Assembly: GCA_964606895.1 (NCBI GenBank)
Contig: CAZSHX010000065.1
Coordinates: 1-28,196 of the forward strand
Direction: 5' to 3'
DNA length: 28,196 bases
DNA from: CAZSHX01 sp964606895
GTDB lineage: Bacteria; Bacteroidota; Ignavibacteria; Kapaibacteriales; UBA2268
The notes under the pieces were generated by a model, which was given only the letters and a program-made list of their open reading frames with translations, was not told the origin of the DNA and ran no database searches. Shown piece by piece: positions 14,767-23,400 of the stretch. Position 1 is the first letter of the stretch. The number at the start of each line of letters is the position of its first letter. The position numbers and the translations under genes were made by a program.

Positions 14767-16758
14767 TTAAAAACCAACAATATTTGCTATTCCACTGCGA
14801 AGAGCAAACCATGCAAACTGAATAAAAGTATCGTCCCGCTTACGCGAATAGTTTACTTTGCCTAACTTCAAATTACCCGATTTGTCGGGCATATTTGTTC
14901 CATGAATTTTAATCGTGTTTGCAAAAAAAGATTTCAATTTATTGAAGATACCATTTTCGCTGCCTGATTTCGGGTCAAGAAGTGCAAATTTTAAATCCTC
15001 ATATACAGCACGAACATTACCTGTTGCTTTTCCATTTTTCACTTGCACGTTGCAAGTTGAATGATGAACAATTCCTGATTTTATCCGATAGTGTTCGCCA
15101 ATTTCAAGAAATGTATTTAGTTTATTCAGTTCCATTTTGCTAACCGAGCCCGTGTATCTCAAAGAGAATTTTGGAGATGAAAGCGGAATATACATTAACA
15201 TTTTCATTACGCCTCCCTTCGCAAAAATCGTACTCGCCATGATAACTATTGTATCGCCAAGTTCATTGTTATTGGAGACACCCTTAATTAGAGCATGAAT
15301 GTTATCAAATGTAAGGAAAGCAGGATTTGCTCTTGCAGAATATCTTTCTTTATAAGTTAAATGACTGCTAGAGATACTTAGACTATCCACATTTATTATC
15401 TTCTTAATTGAATTGTGCAATTCATTTATCATCAGTGTTTTTGATGAACTTCTTTTGTATGGTTTGTACATACTGACCATCACGTCAAGTGAAGCATCGC
15501 TGATTTGAATGAAACGTGAATTGTATGTTTCACCTTTGAGCAATTCATTAAAGTTAAGTCCATTTGCTTTTAGCTGAGGTAAAGTCAATCGGAATCCTGT
15601 TTTTCGGTATTTGCTTTCTTCAAAGAACTGATTATCTTCCAATAAAGGATGTACTTCCAAATCGTTAACCACTATTTCTGAATCACCCAACGATACATTT
15701 AATCGTCCACAATGAGCTGAATACTCAAATTCTCCTGATTTTACGGCAATACCCTGCACATCAATTACTGAAACAGCAAGCGAATCAGAAGCAATAATCC
15801 CTTTCTTAACAAGCCGTAACCAATCTATTTTGTTCAGGGAAGATTTTGCAATACTACACAAAAAAGTTGAATCGTTAGAATTAATATCTAATGAACTTAA
15901 TTTGATTCGATTCTCGGGTATACTGGAATTCAAATTTGATAGTTTTATACAGTATCCCGGATATAAACCGGTATAATCTCTGTCTGAACAGGCAGAATCA
16001 ATCTCTGCATACTTGATTTGAATGTTTGAGATATTCAGACTGTCAACATGGATAATATCTTTTATTGAAGCAAGACTTTCGCTTGTCTTCAGAATTTTCG
16101 AAGTGTCTTGTTTAACAGGTTTGCATATATTTACCAGAACATCAAGTGACACAGCTCCCATTTGAACTAATTCTGCATGATATATCTGCTTATGCAATAA
16201 TCCAAGATAAGTCAGTCCGCTGATTTTAAGCTGTGGTAAAGTCATACTTAACCTTGTTTTTCGGAACTTGCTCTCATCAAAAAATTGGTCATTGTCCACC
16301 AAAGGATATATCCTCAAATCATTTGCAATAATCTCTGAGTCATATAATGATACACGCAGTCGTCCGCAACGCACTTCATACTGTGACTTCCTGAATTTCA
16401 ATACTATACTTTTAACTTCAGTTATTGAATTGGAAAGGACATCAGCACCAAGCACACCATTCCAAATCAATGGTATCCAACCAATTCCTCTGATGGATGG
16501 CTTTTCAATACTGCACGAAATATTTGAATCACCTGAATTTACTTCTATAGAACCAAACTCGATGCAATTTTGTTTTGGATTGAACTGCAGGTTAGAAATA
16601 TTAATCGAATAACCCGGGTAAGCACTTGTAAACTCTTTGATTATCCTGCTTTTAAAGTACTTATTGATGTATAAATCAGGATAGAAATATATCACCAACA
16701 TAAAAGTAATCGCAATGACACCTAAAGCAATGCCTATATAAGCCGAAACTTTCTTCAT
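14767..16758 (-). CDS. AsmA-like anchored envelope protein with internal 209-residue tandem duplication
   Basis: One N-terminal transmembrane helix (YIGIALGVIAITFMLVIYFY) is followed by a large extracytoplasmic region of beta-rich repeats, the plan of AsmA/DUF748-type proteins thought to carry or organise lipids between membranes. Family membership is inferred from architecture. Residues about 47-255 and 266-474 are tandem copies: YPGYSINISNLQ against YPGYCIKLSNLN, CGRLRVSLYDSEIIANDL against CGRLNVSLGDSEIVVNDL, DNDQFFDESKFRKT against EDNQFFEESKYRKT, LPQLK in both. The C-terminal 190 residues are a different AsmA-like end. I start at ATG 16758 (MKKVSAYIG); the longest frame uses a GTG at 16794 that overlaps the upstream small gene. 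Confidence 0.75.
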   Translation of the reverse strand: MKKVSAYIGIALGVIAITFMLVIYFYPDLYINKYFKSRIIKEFTSAYPGYSINISNLQFNPKQNCIEFGSIEVNSGDSNISCSIEKPSIRGIGWIPLIWNGVLGADVLSNSITEVKSIVLKFRKSQYEVRCGRLRVSLYDSEIIANDLRIYPLVDNDQFFDESKFRKTRLSMTLPQLKISGLTYLGLLHKQIYHAELVQMGAVSLDVLVNICKPVKQDTSKILKTSESLASIKDIIHVDSLNISNIQIKYAEIDSACSDRDYTGLYPGYCIKLSNLNSSIPENRIKLSSLDINSNDSTFLCSIAKSSLNKIDWLRLVKKGIIASDSLAVSVIDVQGIAVKSGEFEYSAHCGRLNVSLGDSEIVVNDLEVHPLLEDNQFFEESKYRKTGFRLTLPQLKANGLNFNELLKGETYNSRFIQISDASLDVMVSMYKPYKRSSSKTLMINELHNSIKKIINVDSLSISSSHLTYKERYSARANPAFLTFDNIHALIKGVSNNNELGDTIVIMASTIFAKGGVMKMLMYIPLSSPKFSLRYTGSVSKMELNKLNTFLEIGEHYRIKSGIVHHSTCNVQVKNGKATGNVRAVYEDLKFALLDPKSGSENGIFNKLKSFFANTIKIHGTNMPDKSGNLKLGKVNYSRKRDDTFIQFAWFALRSGIANIVGF

Positions 16759-16783
16759 TGACAATTTTGGCTCATGTGCAATT

Positions 16784-16933
16784 TCAGAGCACACGTCTCC
16801 CCCTGATGATTCTTACCAGAATAACCACAACTGCAATTACCAAAAGAATGTGTATGAAACCACTAATTGTATATGAACTTATCATTCCGAGAAGCCATAA
16901 CAGCAATAAAATAACAGCAACAATGTATAACAT
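16784..16933 (-). CDS. lmo0937/DUF5670-type 49-aa membrane protein, copy 2
   Basis: Complete frame from ATG at 16933: MLYIVAVILLLLWLLGMISS, then YTISGFIHILLVIAVVVILV and RIIRGRRVL. Same length and pattern as the protein at 13756-13905, with two membrane helices and a basic tail; closer to the general family consensus than copy 1. AAGGAAAA lies upstream. The AsmA-like gene starts 25 bases after it, so the two are probably co-transcribed. Confidence 0.88.
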   Translation of the reverse strand: MLYIVAVILLLLWLLGMISSYTISGFIHILLVIAVVVILVRIIRGRRVL

Positions 16934-16977
16934 AACGTTTTTCCTTGTTTTATTTTTGAAGTTTATTTTTATATAAA

Positions 16978-17003
16978 ATTCCCCGCTGATGTCAGCGGGG
17001 ATT
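16978..17003 (-). terminator. Terminator of the OmpA-family gene
   Basis: CCCCGCTGA (16981-16989) and TCAGCGGGG (16992-17000) form a perfect 9-bp stem with a 2-base gap. On the minus strand it follows the stop at 17020 and continues into AATTTTATAT. Confidence 0.8.
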
Positions 17004-17019
17004 CATTGAAATTTAATTA

Positions 17020-19056
17020 TTATTTATCGCCGTAAGTGCCGGGAATAGTTTCGATAAATACATTCCTGTTGTACATCCTGCCTTCGGGATATTTATTATC
17101 AAATGTATATTGTGAACTTGTTTGACCTGTTCCTATAGCCTGAACATTAATCTTTTTATTTTCTTTACCAAGTTGATCATCAACGATTGATTTCGCTTCA
17201 TCTGCTCTTTCCTGAGAAAGCTTTTGATTGCCTTCTTCATTACCAATAATATCTGTATGACCGTGAATGATGACTGAATTGGTCACATTCATTCCGGGAG
17301 TAATTTCTTTTCTGATTTTATTTTCGTAGGATTTAACTGCATCGGATTTATTATAATCGAAAATCATGAGATATCTTGTTGCGTTCTTTAATTCTTTTTC
17401 TTTAAACAAAGTTATGTCAAAGTTTTCCGTAACTTGCTTACCGTCCTGCATTGTTATCATAACTTTAGCATTAAATTTACCATTATCAATTCCTCTCATG
17501 AGGGGAGTTGGATTAATTCTTTCTCTGTTGTATTTGAACGGACCGAAATCCATATTTTTATTTTCTCCGGTTATTGAAATATTCCAACTTTTAAATCTAA
17601 CATCATCATTAATTGAAAATATCATATCGTTATCAATCGAAGATTCATCCCTGATTGTATAGGGTAATGGTTTGTACATATCCTGATTACTGAAAACAAA
17701 GACAACTCTGCGATTCTCTTCATCAATAAGATTGGCAAACGAAGGGTCAGTCAAAGCACTTCCTGAAAGTTTTTTGGGTGGTTCGACAATAATACTTATT
17801 CTATTGGCATCAATTCCGTAGTTGTTTACCAAATAATTCTTTACTTGCTGAGCACAAGCTTCTCCATCTTTTTCCTGAGGGTCACAGCCACGTAAGGATA
17901 GTTTCTCGTTTGGATTCTTTCTCATTCTGTCACCGAAAATATTTAGAACGTTATAATAGGTAACCATCAACTGATTAATATTTGTTTCTTTCACTGTCAT
18001 ATCGCCTTTTCTGAAATTTTCAAGGTCAGATTCCTGAAAACTCGTTGCACTTTCTTTTGTAAGAATTGTATATCTTGAAGGAATATCATTGCTTCCTTTG
18101 TCAAAAAACACATAAGGATGAACAGGGAAATATCCATTAACATTCTTTGTTGTAACTGTATTATTGTAAGGTGTTATCATAGAAACTTTCTTACCTTCTT
18201 TTACTATTACAACCGGTTTTGGAGATTCGCGATAAATAATAACTTCGGTAACTTTTTGTTCAGTCGGATATCTTGATTCAAATGAGAGTCTTAGACCAAC
18301 TCGGAATGTGTTAGTTGACCAAACATCATTGGCTGAATTTTGTATCTTGTTTGGAGCTTTTCTTTGGCTGGCAATCCATGAATAATCAGCAAAAGGAGAA
18401 AGATAGATAGAGTTATTGCCACTTCTTGATAATTCGATATCATAAGCCAAGCCACCTGTAATTCCTAATGAAGCAACATTTCGGTCGGATATCTTAACAT
18501 TATTATCTACAGCCAAGTTGGACCCGTCCTTAGATATGGATCCGTCAGTAGTCTTCCAATCATAAGTTCCATGCATATTAACTGCAATAAGTCCACCTGC
18601 AGTTATGCTCAAATTTGGAATTAAATGCTGGTCAATTCTCAAAGCAGGTTCAAATGACAAATAGCTCATTTTTGTATTAAATTCGGTGTTGGGAGTTGGA
18701 TAAATATCCTTAACAAGTGCATCCCTCGTATCCCAGGAACCACGAACCTGAATACCCCACCAACTTGTGGACAGATACTCGATAAATAGTCCGCCATAGG
18801 GTCCGAAACCTTTACCATTTGACATGTCTCTATTGTCTGTTCCTTTATCAAAATCTGCTTTAATACCTAACGCATCTACAGCATGCAAATATTGATATCC
18901 AAGGGAGGCTGAATTATAGTTCAATCCAAGATTGACACCATATCGCCATGCTTGATCGCGGAATTTTGTTTCTTGTGCATTTAATGAACTGAAAATCAGA
19001 ACAGTGAAAAATGCAAATAATAAACTTACTGTAATTTTTTTTGTAAGATTCTTCAT
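17020..19056 (-). CDS. OmpA-family outer-membrane protein with barrel and peptidoglycan-binding domain
   Basis: The 678-residue product has a signal peptide ending SLNAQE. Residues about 30-260 look like an outer-membrane beta-barrel (WRYGVNLGLNYNSASLGYQ, YGGLFIEYLSTSWWGIQVRG, FRVGLRLSFESRYP). A first OmpA-like module at about 365-465 (KLSLRGCDPQEKDGEACAQQ, VKNYLVNNYGIDANRISI, ENRRVVFVFS) and a second at about 570-675 with the canonical VIIHGHTDIIGNEEGNQKLS and ERADEAKSIVDDQL...YNRNVFIET. The second carries the NQKLSQERA-type signature of peptidoglycan binding and should link outer membrane and cell wall. It shares a conserved 5' leader and start context (AAGGTAATnGTATGAA) with the ice-binding adhesin at 24925. 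Confidence 0.9.
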   Translation of the reverse strand: MKNLTKKITVSLLFAFFTVLIFSSLNAQETKFRDQAWRYGVNLGLNYNSASLGYQYLHAVDALGIKADFDKGTDNRDMSNGKGFGPYGGLFIEYLSTSWWGIQVRGSWDTRDALVKDIYPTPNTEFNTKMSYLSFEPALRIDQHLIPNLSITAGGLIAVNMHGTYDWKTTDGSISKDGSNLAVDNNVKISDRNVASLGITGGLAYDIELSRSGNNSIYLSPFADYSWIASQRKAPNKIQNSANDVWSTNTFRVGLRLSFESRYPTEQKVTEVIIYRESPKPVVIVKEGKKVSMITPYNNTVTTKNVNGYFPVHPYVFFDKGSNDIPSRYTILTKESATSFQESDLENFRKGDMTVKETNINQLMVTYYNVLNIFGDRMRKNPNEKLSLRGCDPQEKDGEACAQQVKNYLVNNYGIDANRISIIVEPPKKLSGSALTDPSFANLIDEENRRVVFVFSNQDMYKPLPYTIRDESSIDNDMIFSINDDVRFKSWNISITGENKNMDFGPFKYNRERINPTPLMRGIDNGKFNAKVMITMQDGKQVTENFDITLFKEKELKNATRYLMIFDYNKSDAVKSYENKIRKEITPGMNVTNSVIIHGHTDIIGNEEGNQKLSQERADEAKSIVDDQLGKENKKINVQAIGTGQTSSQYTFDNKYPEGRMYNRNVFIETIPGTYGDK

Positions 19057-19084
19057 ACTATTACCTTAAAAATAATTTATTAGA

Positions 19085-19146
19085 TTTAAACTGCTCTCAT
19101 TCTGAAAGTTCAGTTTGTTCGACTAATGTCAGGAGTAATCTCCTGA
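19085..19146 (-). promoter_or_regulatory. Conserved 5' leader of the OmpA-family gene
   Basis: On the minus strand a hairpin TCAGGAG-ATTA-CTCCTGA (19146-19129) is followed by CGAACAAACTGAACTTTCAG (19121-19102), then a short linker and GCAGTTTAAA, ending 28 bases before the ATG. The same order of parts occurs before the gene at 24925. AAACTG/CAGTTT (19111-19116 with 19088-19093) and CTGA/TCAG inside it can form alternative, mutually exclusive pairings. Confidence 0.55.
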
Positions 19147-19209
19147 TTCCATTCGTTTTGCGTTTTTTTTACCGAGATAAAATTTTTCCGTAATATTATT
19201 AAGCTGATT

Positions 19210-19548
19210 CTAAATAAAATCAGTTTTAACAACAGTTTGGATCATTTTAAATCTACCGTTAGCTTTTACTATGTTTGTTTTATGTGCAGGAATAACAATT
19301 GAATGACCGGTATCCAATAAATGTGATTTACCTTCAATCATTATCTCGGCACTTCCATCAATCATTTGAGCAAATGTATTGAATGGTGATTGTTTTTGCT
19401 TTAATCCTTCTTCATTGGAAAATGTCTTGACACTGATATTTCCTGATATTTTATTAATGATTGTTTTACTTACAACCGCATGAGGTTCGTATTCAATAAT
19501 TTCTACCATAATGTCCGTTGGCGATTTCTCAATTTTCACAGTATTCAT
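19210..19548 (-). CDS. Cupin-fold protein with degenerate metal site
   Basis: The 112-residue product has the small beta-barrel cupin pattern: QMIDGSAEIMIEGKSHLL, DTGHSIVIPAHKTNIVKA, GRFKMIQTVV. The usual first motif G-x5-HxH-x3,4-E-x6-G is not kept (the stretch before is KQKQSPFNTFAQM), while the second-motif His in IPAHKTNIV is present, so metal binding is uncertain. Members of this type are often annotated as cupin-domain proteins without known substrate. No signal peptide; cytoplasmic. It lies between the OmpA-family gene and the coiled-coil lipoprotein gene. Confidence 0.75.
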   Translation of the reverse strand: MNTVKIEKSPTDIMVEIIEYEPHAVVSKTIINKISGNISVKTFSNEEGLKQKQSPFNTFAQMIDGSAEIMIEGKSHLLDTGHSIVIPAHKTNIVKANGRFKMIQTVVKTDFI

Positions 19549-19618
19549 AATTTATATTTTTCCTTTAAATGACTATCAATCTTTTATTCGATGTGTTATT
19601 AAATAACTTCTTTAAATG

Positions 19619-20080
19619 TTATTTTTTCTCATTGGTAAAGAAATTCGAAATTGATTTCCCCAAATCATCCATATTATTATTGAAATCAACTTTGAAGAGT
19701 TCCCACTTATCCTTACCTTCTTCTTTGTATTCTTTAAGATTCTTCTTCAAGTCGGCAGTTTTTTGTTCTAAATTGGCAACCATTTTCTGATATTGAGTTT
19801 TGCCGGATTTTTTTTCCTTGGCAATTTTTACTTTTAATTCAGCAATATTTTTCTCGTAATCGCTGATTCTGGTTTCGGATTCTTTTTGGAATTTTTGAAA
19901 TTCCATTGCAGAATCCTGAACAGCTGTGCTTAAATCCTGTTTTGCTGTTGCAACTTTTTCAGTTGATGCCTGTCCATTCTCTCTTGCGACTTCAACTTTT
20001 TTTTCTGAAGAGTCGCAGGATATCAAAATTGTAGTCATCAGAAAAGCTGATAATACAATGATAATAATCTTATTTTTCAT
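19619..20080 (-). CDS. Coiled-coil lipoprotein, stress-associated family
   Basis: The 153-residue product has lipobox LISC (Cys22) and then a continuous charged coiled coil (ARENGQASTEKVATAKQDLS, MEFQKFQKESETRISDYEKN, KMVANLEQKTADLKKNLKEY) ending in DKWELFKVDFNNNMDDLGKS. Proteins of this design are common in Bacteroidota stress clusters beside CsbD and OmpA genes; some are labelled sll1863-type stress response. Exact function unknown. A good Shine-Dalgarno (AAAGGA) precedes the ATG. Confidence 0.8.
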   Translation of the reverse strand: MKNKIIIIVLSAFLMTTILISCDSSEKKVEVARENGQASTEKVATAKQDLSTAVQDSAMEFQKFQKESETRISDYEKNIAELKVKIAKEKKSGKTQYQKMVANLEQKTADLKKNLKEYKEEGKDKWELFKVDFNNNMDDLGKSISNFFTNEKK

Positions 20081-20127
20081 ACGGAAATTCCTTTGTTGGT
20101 GTTGAAAATTCTAATTTTAAATACAAC

Positions 20128-20163
20128 AGCTATTCCTTCAGAAATTTTGCTGAAGGAATAGCT
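20128..20163 (-). terminator. Terminator after the CsbD-like gene
   Basis: AGCTATTCCTTCAG (20128-20141) pairs over 14 bases with CTGAAGGAATAGCT (20150-20163) around an 8-nt loop; the minus strand continues into TGTTGTATTT. It follows the stop codon at 20176. Confidence 0.8.
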
Positions 20164-20175
20164 TGTTAATAATTC

Positions 20176-20400
20176 CTAAAGCGCATCTATAAACTTGTGC
20201 AATCCTTCTTTGGTTTTTCCTATGGTCGTTCCAATTTTGGAATGAAGTTTTTCTAACATTTCTTCAACCTTTCCTTCTTCAATATCGAGATCAGGATCTG
20301 TAAGATGAGGAAATTTCTCTTTTAACTTGCTTTTTTTCTCTTGCCAGGTCTCCTTGTTGAATGGAGATGCTTTTATAAGTTTGTGCTCTGTGGTTGTCAT
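20176..20400 (-). CDS. CsbD-like general stress protein
   Basis: The 74-residue product from ATG at 20400 has the CsbD core: FNKETWQEKKSKLKEKFPHL, TDPDLDIEEGKVEEMLEKLH, SKIGTTIGKTKEGLHKFIDA. CsbD proteins are small, helical, charged, cytoplasmic and induced by general stress; biochemical role unknown. I prefer 20400 over an upstream start at 20445 because AGGAG sits 8 nt before it and the family begins close to this point. Confidence 0.85.
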   Translation of the reverse strand: MTTTEHKLIKASPFNKETWQEKKSKLKEKFPHLTDPDLDIEEGKVEEMLEKLHSKIGTTIGKTKEGLHKFIDAL

Positions 20401-20473
20401 TCTGATGACTCCTGAATTAATTTTAAAAAAAATTTTACAATACAAGCTGTTGTTTACTGCTTATTGTGTTGAT

Positions 20474-23400
20474 TTACTTAAGAAGAATCATTTGCTTAGT
20501 AGAAACGAATGTTCCAACCTCTAAGCGATAGAAGTAAATACCTGTGCCTGAAGAAAGAGTATTCTCAGTTAGCATGAAGTCAGCAGTGTGAATACCGGCT
20601 GTTTGGAAGCCATTAACCAAAGTTACAATCTCTTTACCCAGTACGTCAAATACTTTGAGTGAAACAAAATCATCATTTCCAAGGAAATATTGAATTGTTG
20701 TAGAATTACTAAACGGATTCGGATAGTTTACTGATAATGAATATTGCTCTGCGATGTTAGGTTCTGTGATTCCTGATGGTTCAGAAATCAAATCAGTTGG
20801 AAGAATAGGTGTTAATTGATATCCTCCTAAAGGATTTGTTGCACTTGACTGGCTCAGCACACCTACAAATGTTACTGAATTATAGAGGTAAGGCATACCG
20901 TCCATATCTGTATCCGGATGATTGCCAATACGAATTACAACAGCATTTGTCAAATCGCTTTTATCAGTTACCTGATATGTTGTTGCTTCAATAAAGTTTG
21001 AACTTTTAACTGATGGTAGAGTAAGACCGACAAGCGTAATAAGACAACTTTCATATTTCTCTCCATTAGCGGCAAGTTCTGAAAGTGTAACTTTCTTAGG
21101 TGCAGGTAGTTCATTCAAGCGTGAGAATCTTTGGTATCCTGTCAGGTCATTACCACTAACAACTTTAAGGAAACTTTTTTCGGAAATACGTCCTTGAATA
21201 CGCATCCGGTCACCCATTTGAATATCGGATATCTTGACTTCTTCGAAAAAGGCGCCAGATTCCTGAACGATTGTCAAACCGGCTGTTTGATCCTGAATAC
21301 GAGTATAGCTACCCATTGTTCTTGTTACGATACCTTCAATTGCGAACTCGGTTCCATTTGGAAGTTTACGAGCTGAATCAATTGTGATAACAGGAATGTT
21401 GCCGATTCCTATGCCTGTAGCATTGATTGTATCTCTGCCGACATTGTGGATGAATATAATTTTTGAATTCACTTTTCCTAATACGATAGGAGTAAAAGTG
21501 ATAAAAAATTCCTTTGATGCTCCCGGAGCGATGGTTTCGATAATCGGTGTGATGTCGTAATGACTATCTGTTGAGACAATATTCGAAATTACAAGGTTGG
21601 AACTGCCTGTGTTTGTTACTATGACACTCTTCATTTTAGAAGTTGTTAAAAACACTGAACCGAAATCCAGGTCATATTTAACAGTAAACTTAGGTGCAAG
21701 ATCATTTCCTACTGCTAATCCTGTTACACGGATTGAATCCATAGCATTGATTGCATTATGATAAAAATAAATAAAACCATTTTGAACTCCTGAGACTAAT
21801 GGAGAAAAATTGATATAGAATTTCTGAGATGTTCCAGGGGCAATTATGGATGTACCAAGAATGAAATAATAATAAACATTGGTTGATGTCATACCGTAAA
21901 TAATTAGGTTAGCACTTCCGGTATTTGTTACTGTAACGCTATCCATTTTCTGTGAACCGCTGTTTACTGTCCCAAAATCCAGACTCGAAGGATTCACTGT
22001 AAACTTAGGAAATACTTCGGCTCCAACACCAGTACCTGTGACATAGATTGAGTCCTTTGCATTAGTTGCATTGAAATTAAATCGGATATATCCATCCTGA
22101 AATCCTGATGTAAGTGGAGTAAAAGCAACATAAAATTTTCTGGATGAACCGGGTAATATTATTGCATTGAGAACTGTAGTGACAAAGCGAATATTCCCTG
22201 TAACAATAGAGGAAATAACCAGATTGGCTGTTCCTGTGTTTGTAACGGTAACGCTGTCCATTTTTGTGGTGCCGTTAATGACATTACCGAAATTCAAAGT
22301 TTTTGGGAACATAGAGAAGCCGGCAGAAACGCCTACTCCGCTAACTCCGATTGAATCCCTACCATTTATGGCATTATGATTGAAATAGATGTTTCCATAC
22401 TTCAAACCATCAGTTAAAGGAGCAAAAGTAACAAAGAATCTTTGTGAAGCTCCGGGCAGAATTGTTCCTATGATTGGATTTACTGTAAATGATGCACCTG
22501 AACTTGTTATGCTACTTATGATAAGGTTTGCAGTTCCGTTATTTGTAACAGTTACTGAATCTCTTTTTGTCAATCCATTGTTTACATTGCCGAAATTAAG
22601 CATAGATGGTGTTACCGTGAACTTAGGCGAAACACCTGTACCACTGACGCTGATAGAATCTTTTGGTTTATCCGCATTATGATTAAAATAGATAAAACCA
22701 TTCTGCAACCCGTCAACCATCGGCGAGAAAGTAAAATAAAATACCATCGCCGAACCCGCAGTAATTGTTCCGTTTGCCGGTGTAAAAGTAAATCTTGGGT
22801 TTGAACTTGTTAAACTGCTGATAATAAGATCCATTGTTCCACTATTTGTGACAGTAACCGAATCCCTCTTGGTTGACCTGATGTTGACATTTCCAAAGTC
22901 CAGAATCACAGGGTTTGCCGAGAACAAAGGTGATACACCTGTTCCGGTAACTGTGATTGAATCTTTTGGATTACCCGCATTATGATTAAAATAGATAAAA
23001 CCACTCTGTAATCCATCAATAATTGGTGCGAAAGTAATATAGTATTTCTGGGAAGAACCCGGAGTGATTGTTCCGTTTGCCGGGGTAAAAGTAAATTTTG
23101 TGTTTGAACTTGTTAAACTACTGATAATAAGATCCGCTGTTCCGCTATTTGTTACGGTTACTGAATCTCTTTTGGTTAAACCATCTCGCACATTTCCGAA
23201 ATTCAAACTCAACGGAGAAACCGAGAATCTCGAAGAGACACCTGTTCCGCTAACTGTGATTGAATCTTTTGGATTTGAAGCATTGTGGTTAAAAAAGATA
23301 AAACCATTCTGCAATCCATCAATAATTGGTGCGAAAGTAACATAGTATTTCTGGGAAGAACCCGGAGTAATTGTTCCGTTAGCAGGTGTAAAAGTAAATT

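Noticed and set aside
16759..16794. GTG start at 16794 for the AsmA-like protein
   Set aside because: It overlaps the end of the 49-aa membrane-protein gene and adds a polar stretch before the membrane anchor; the ATG at 16758 begins MKKVSAYIG directly before the helix.
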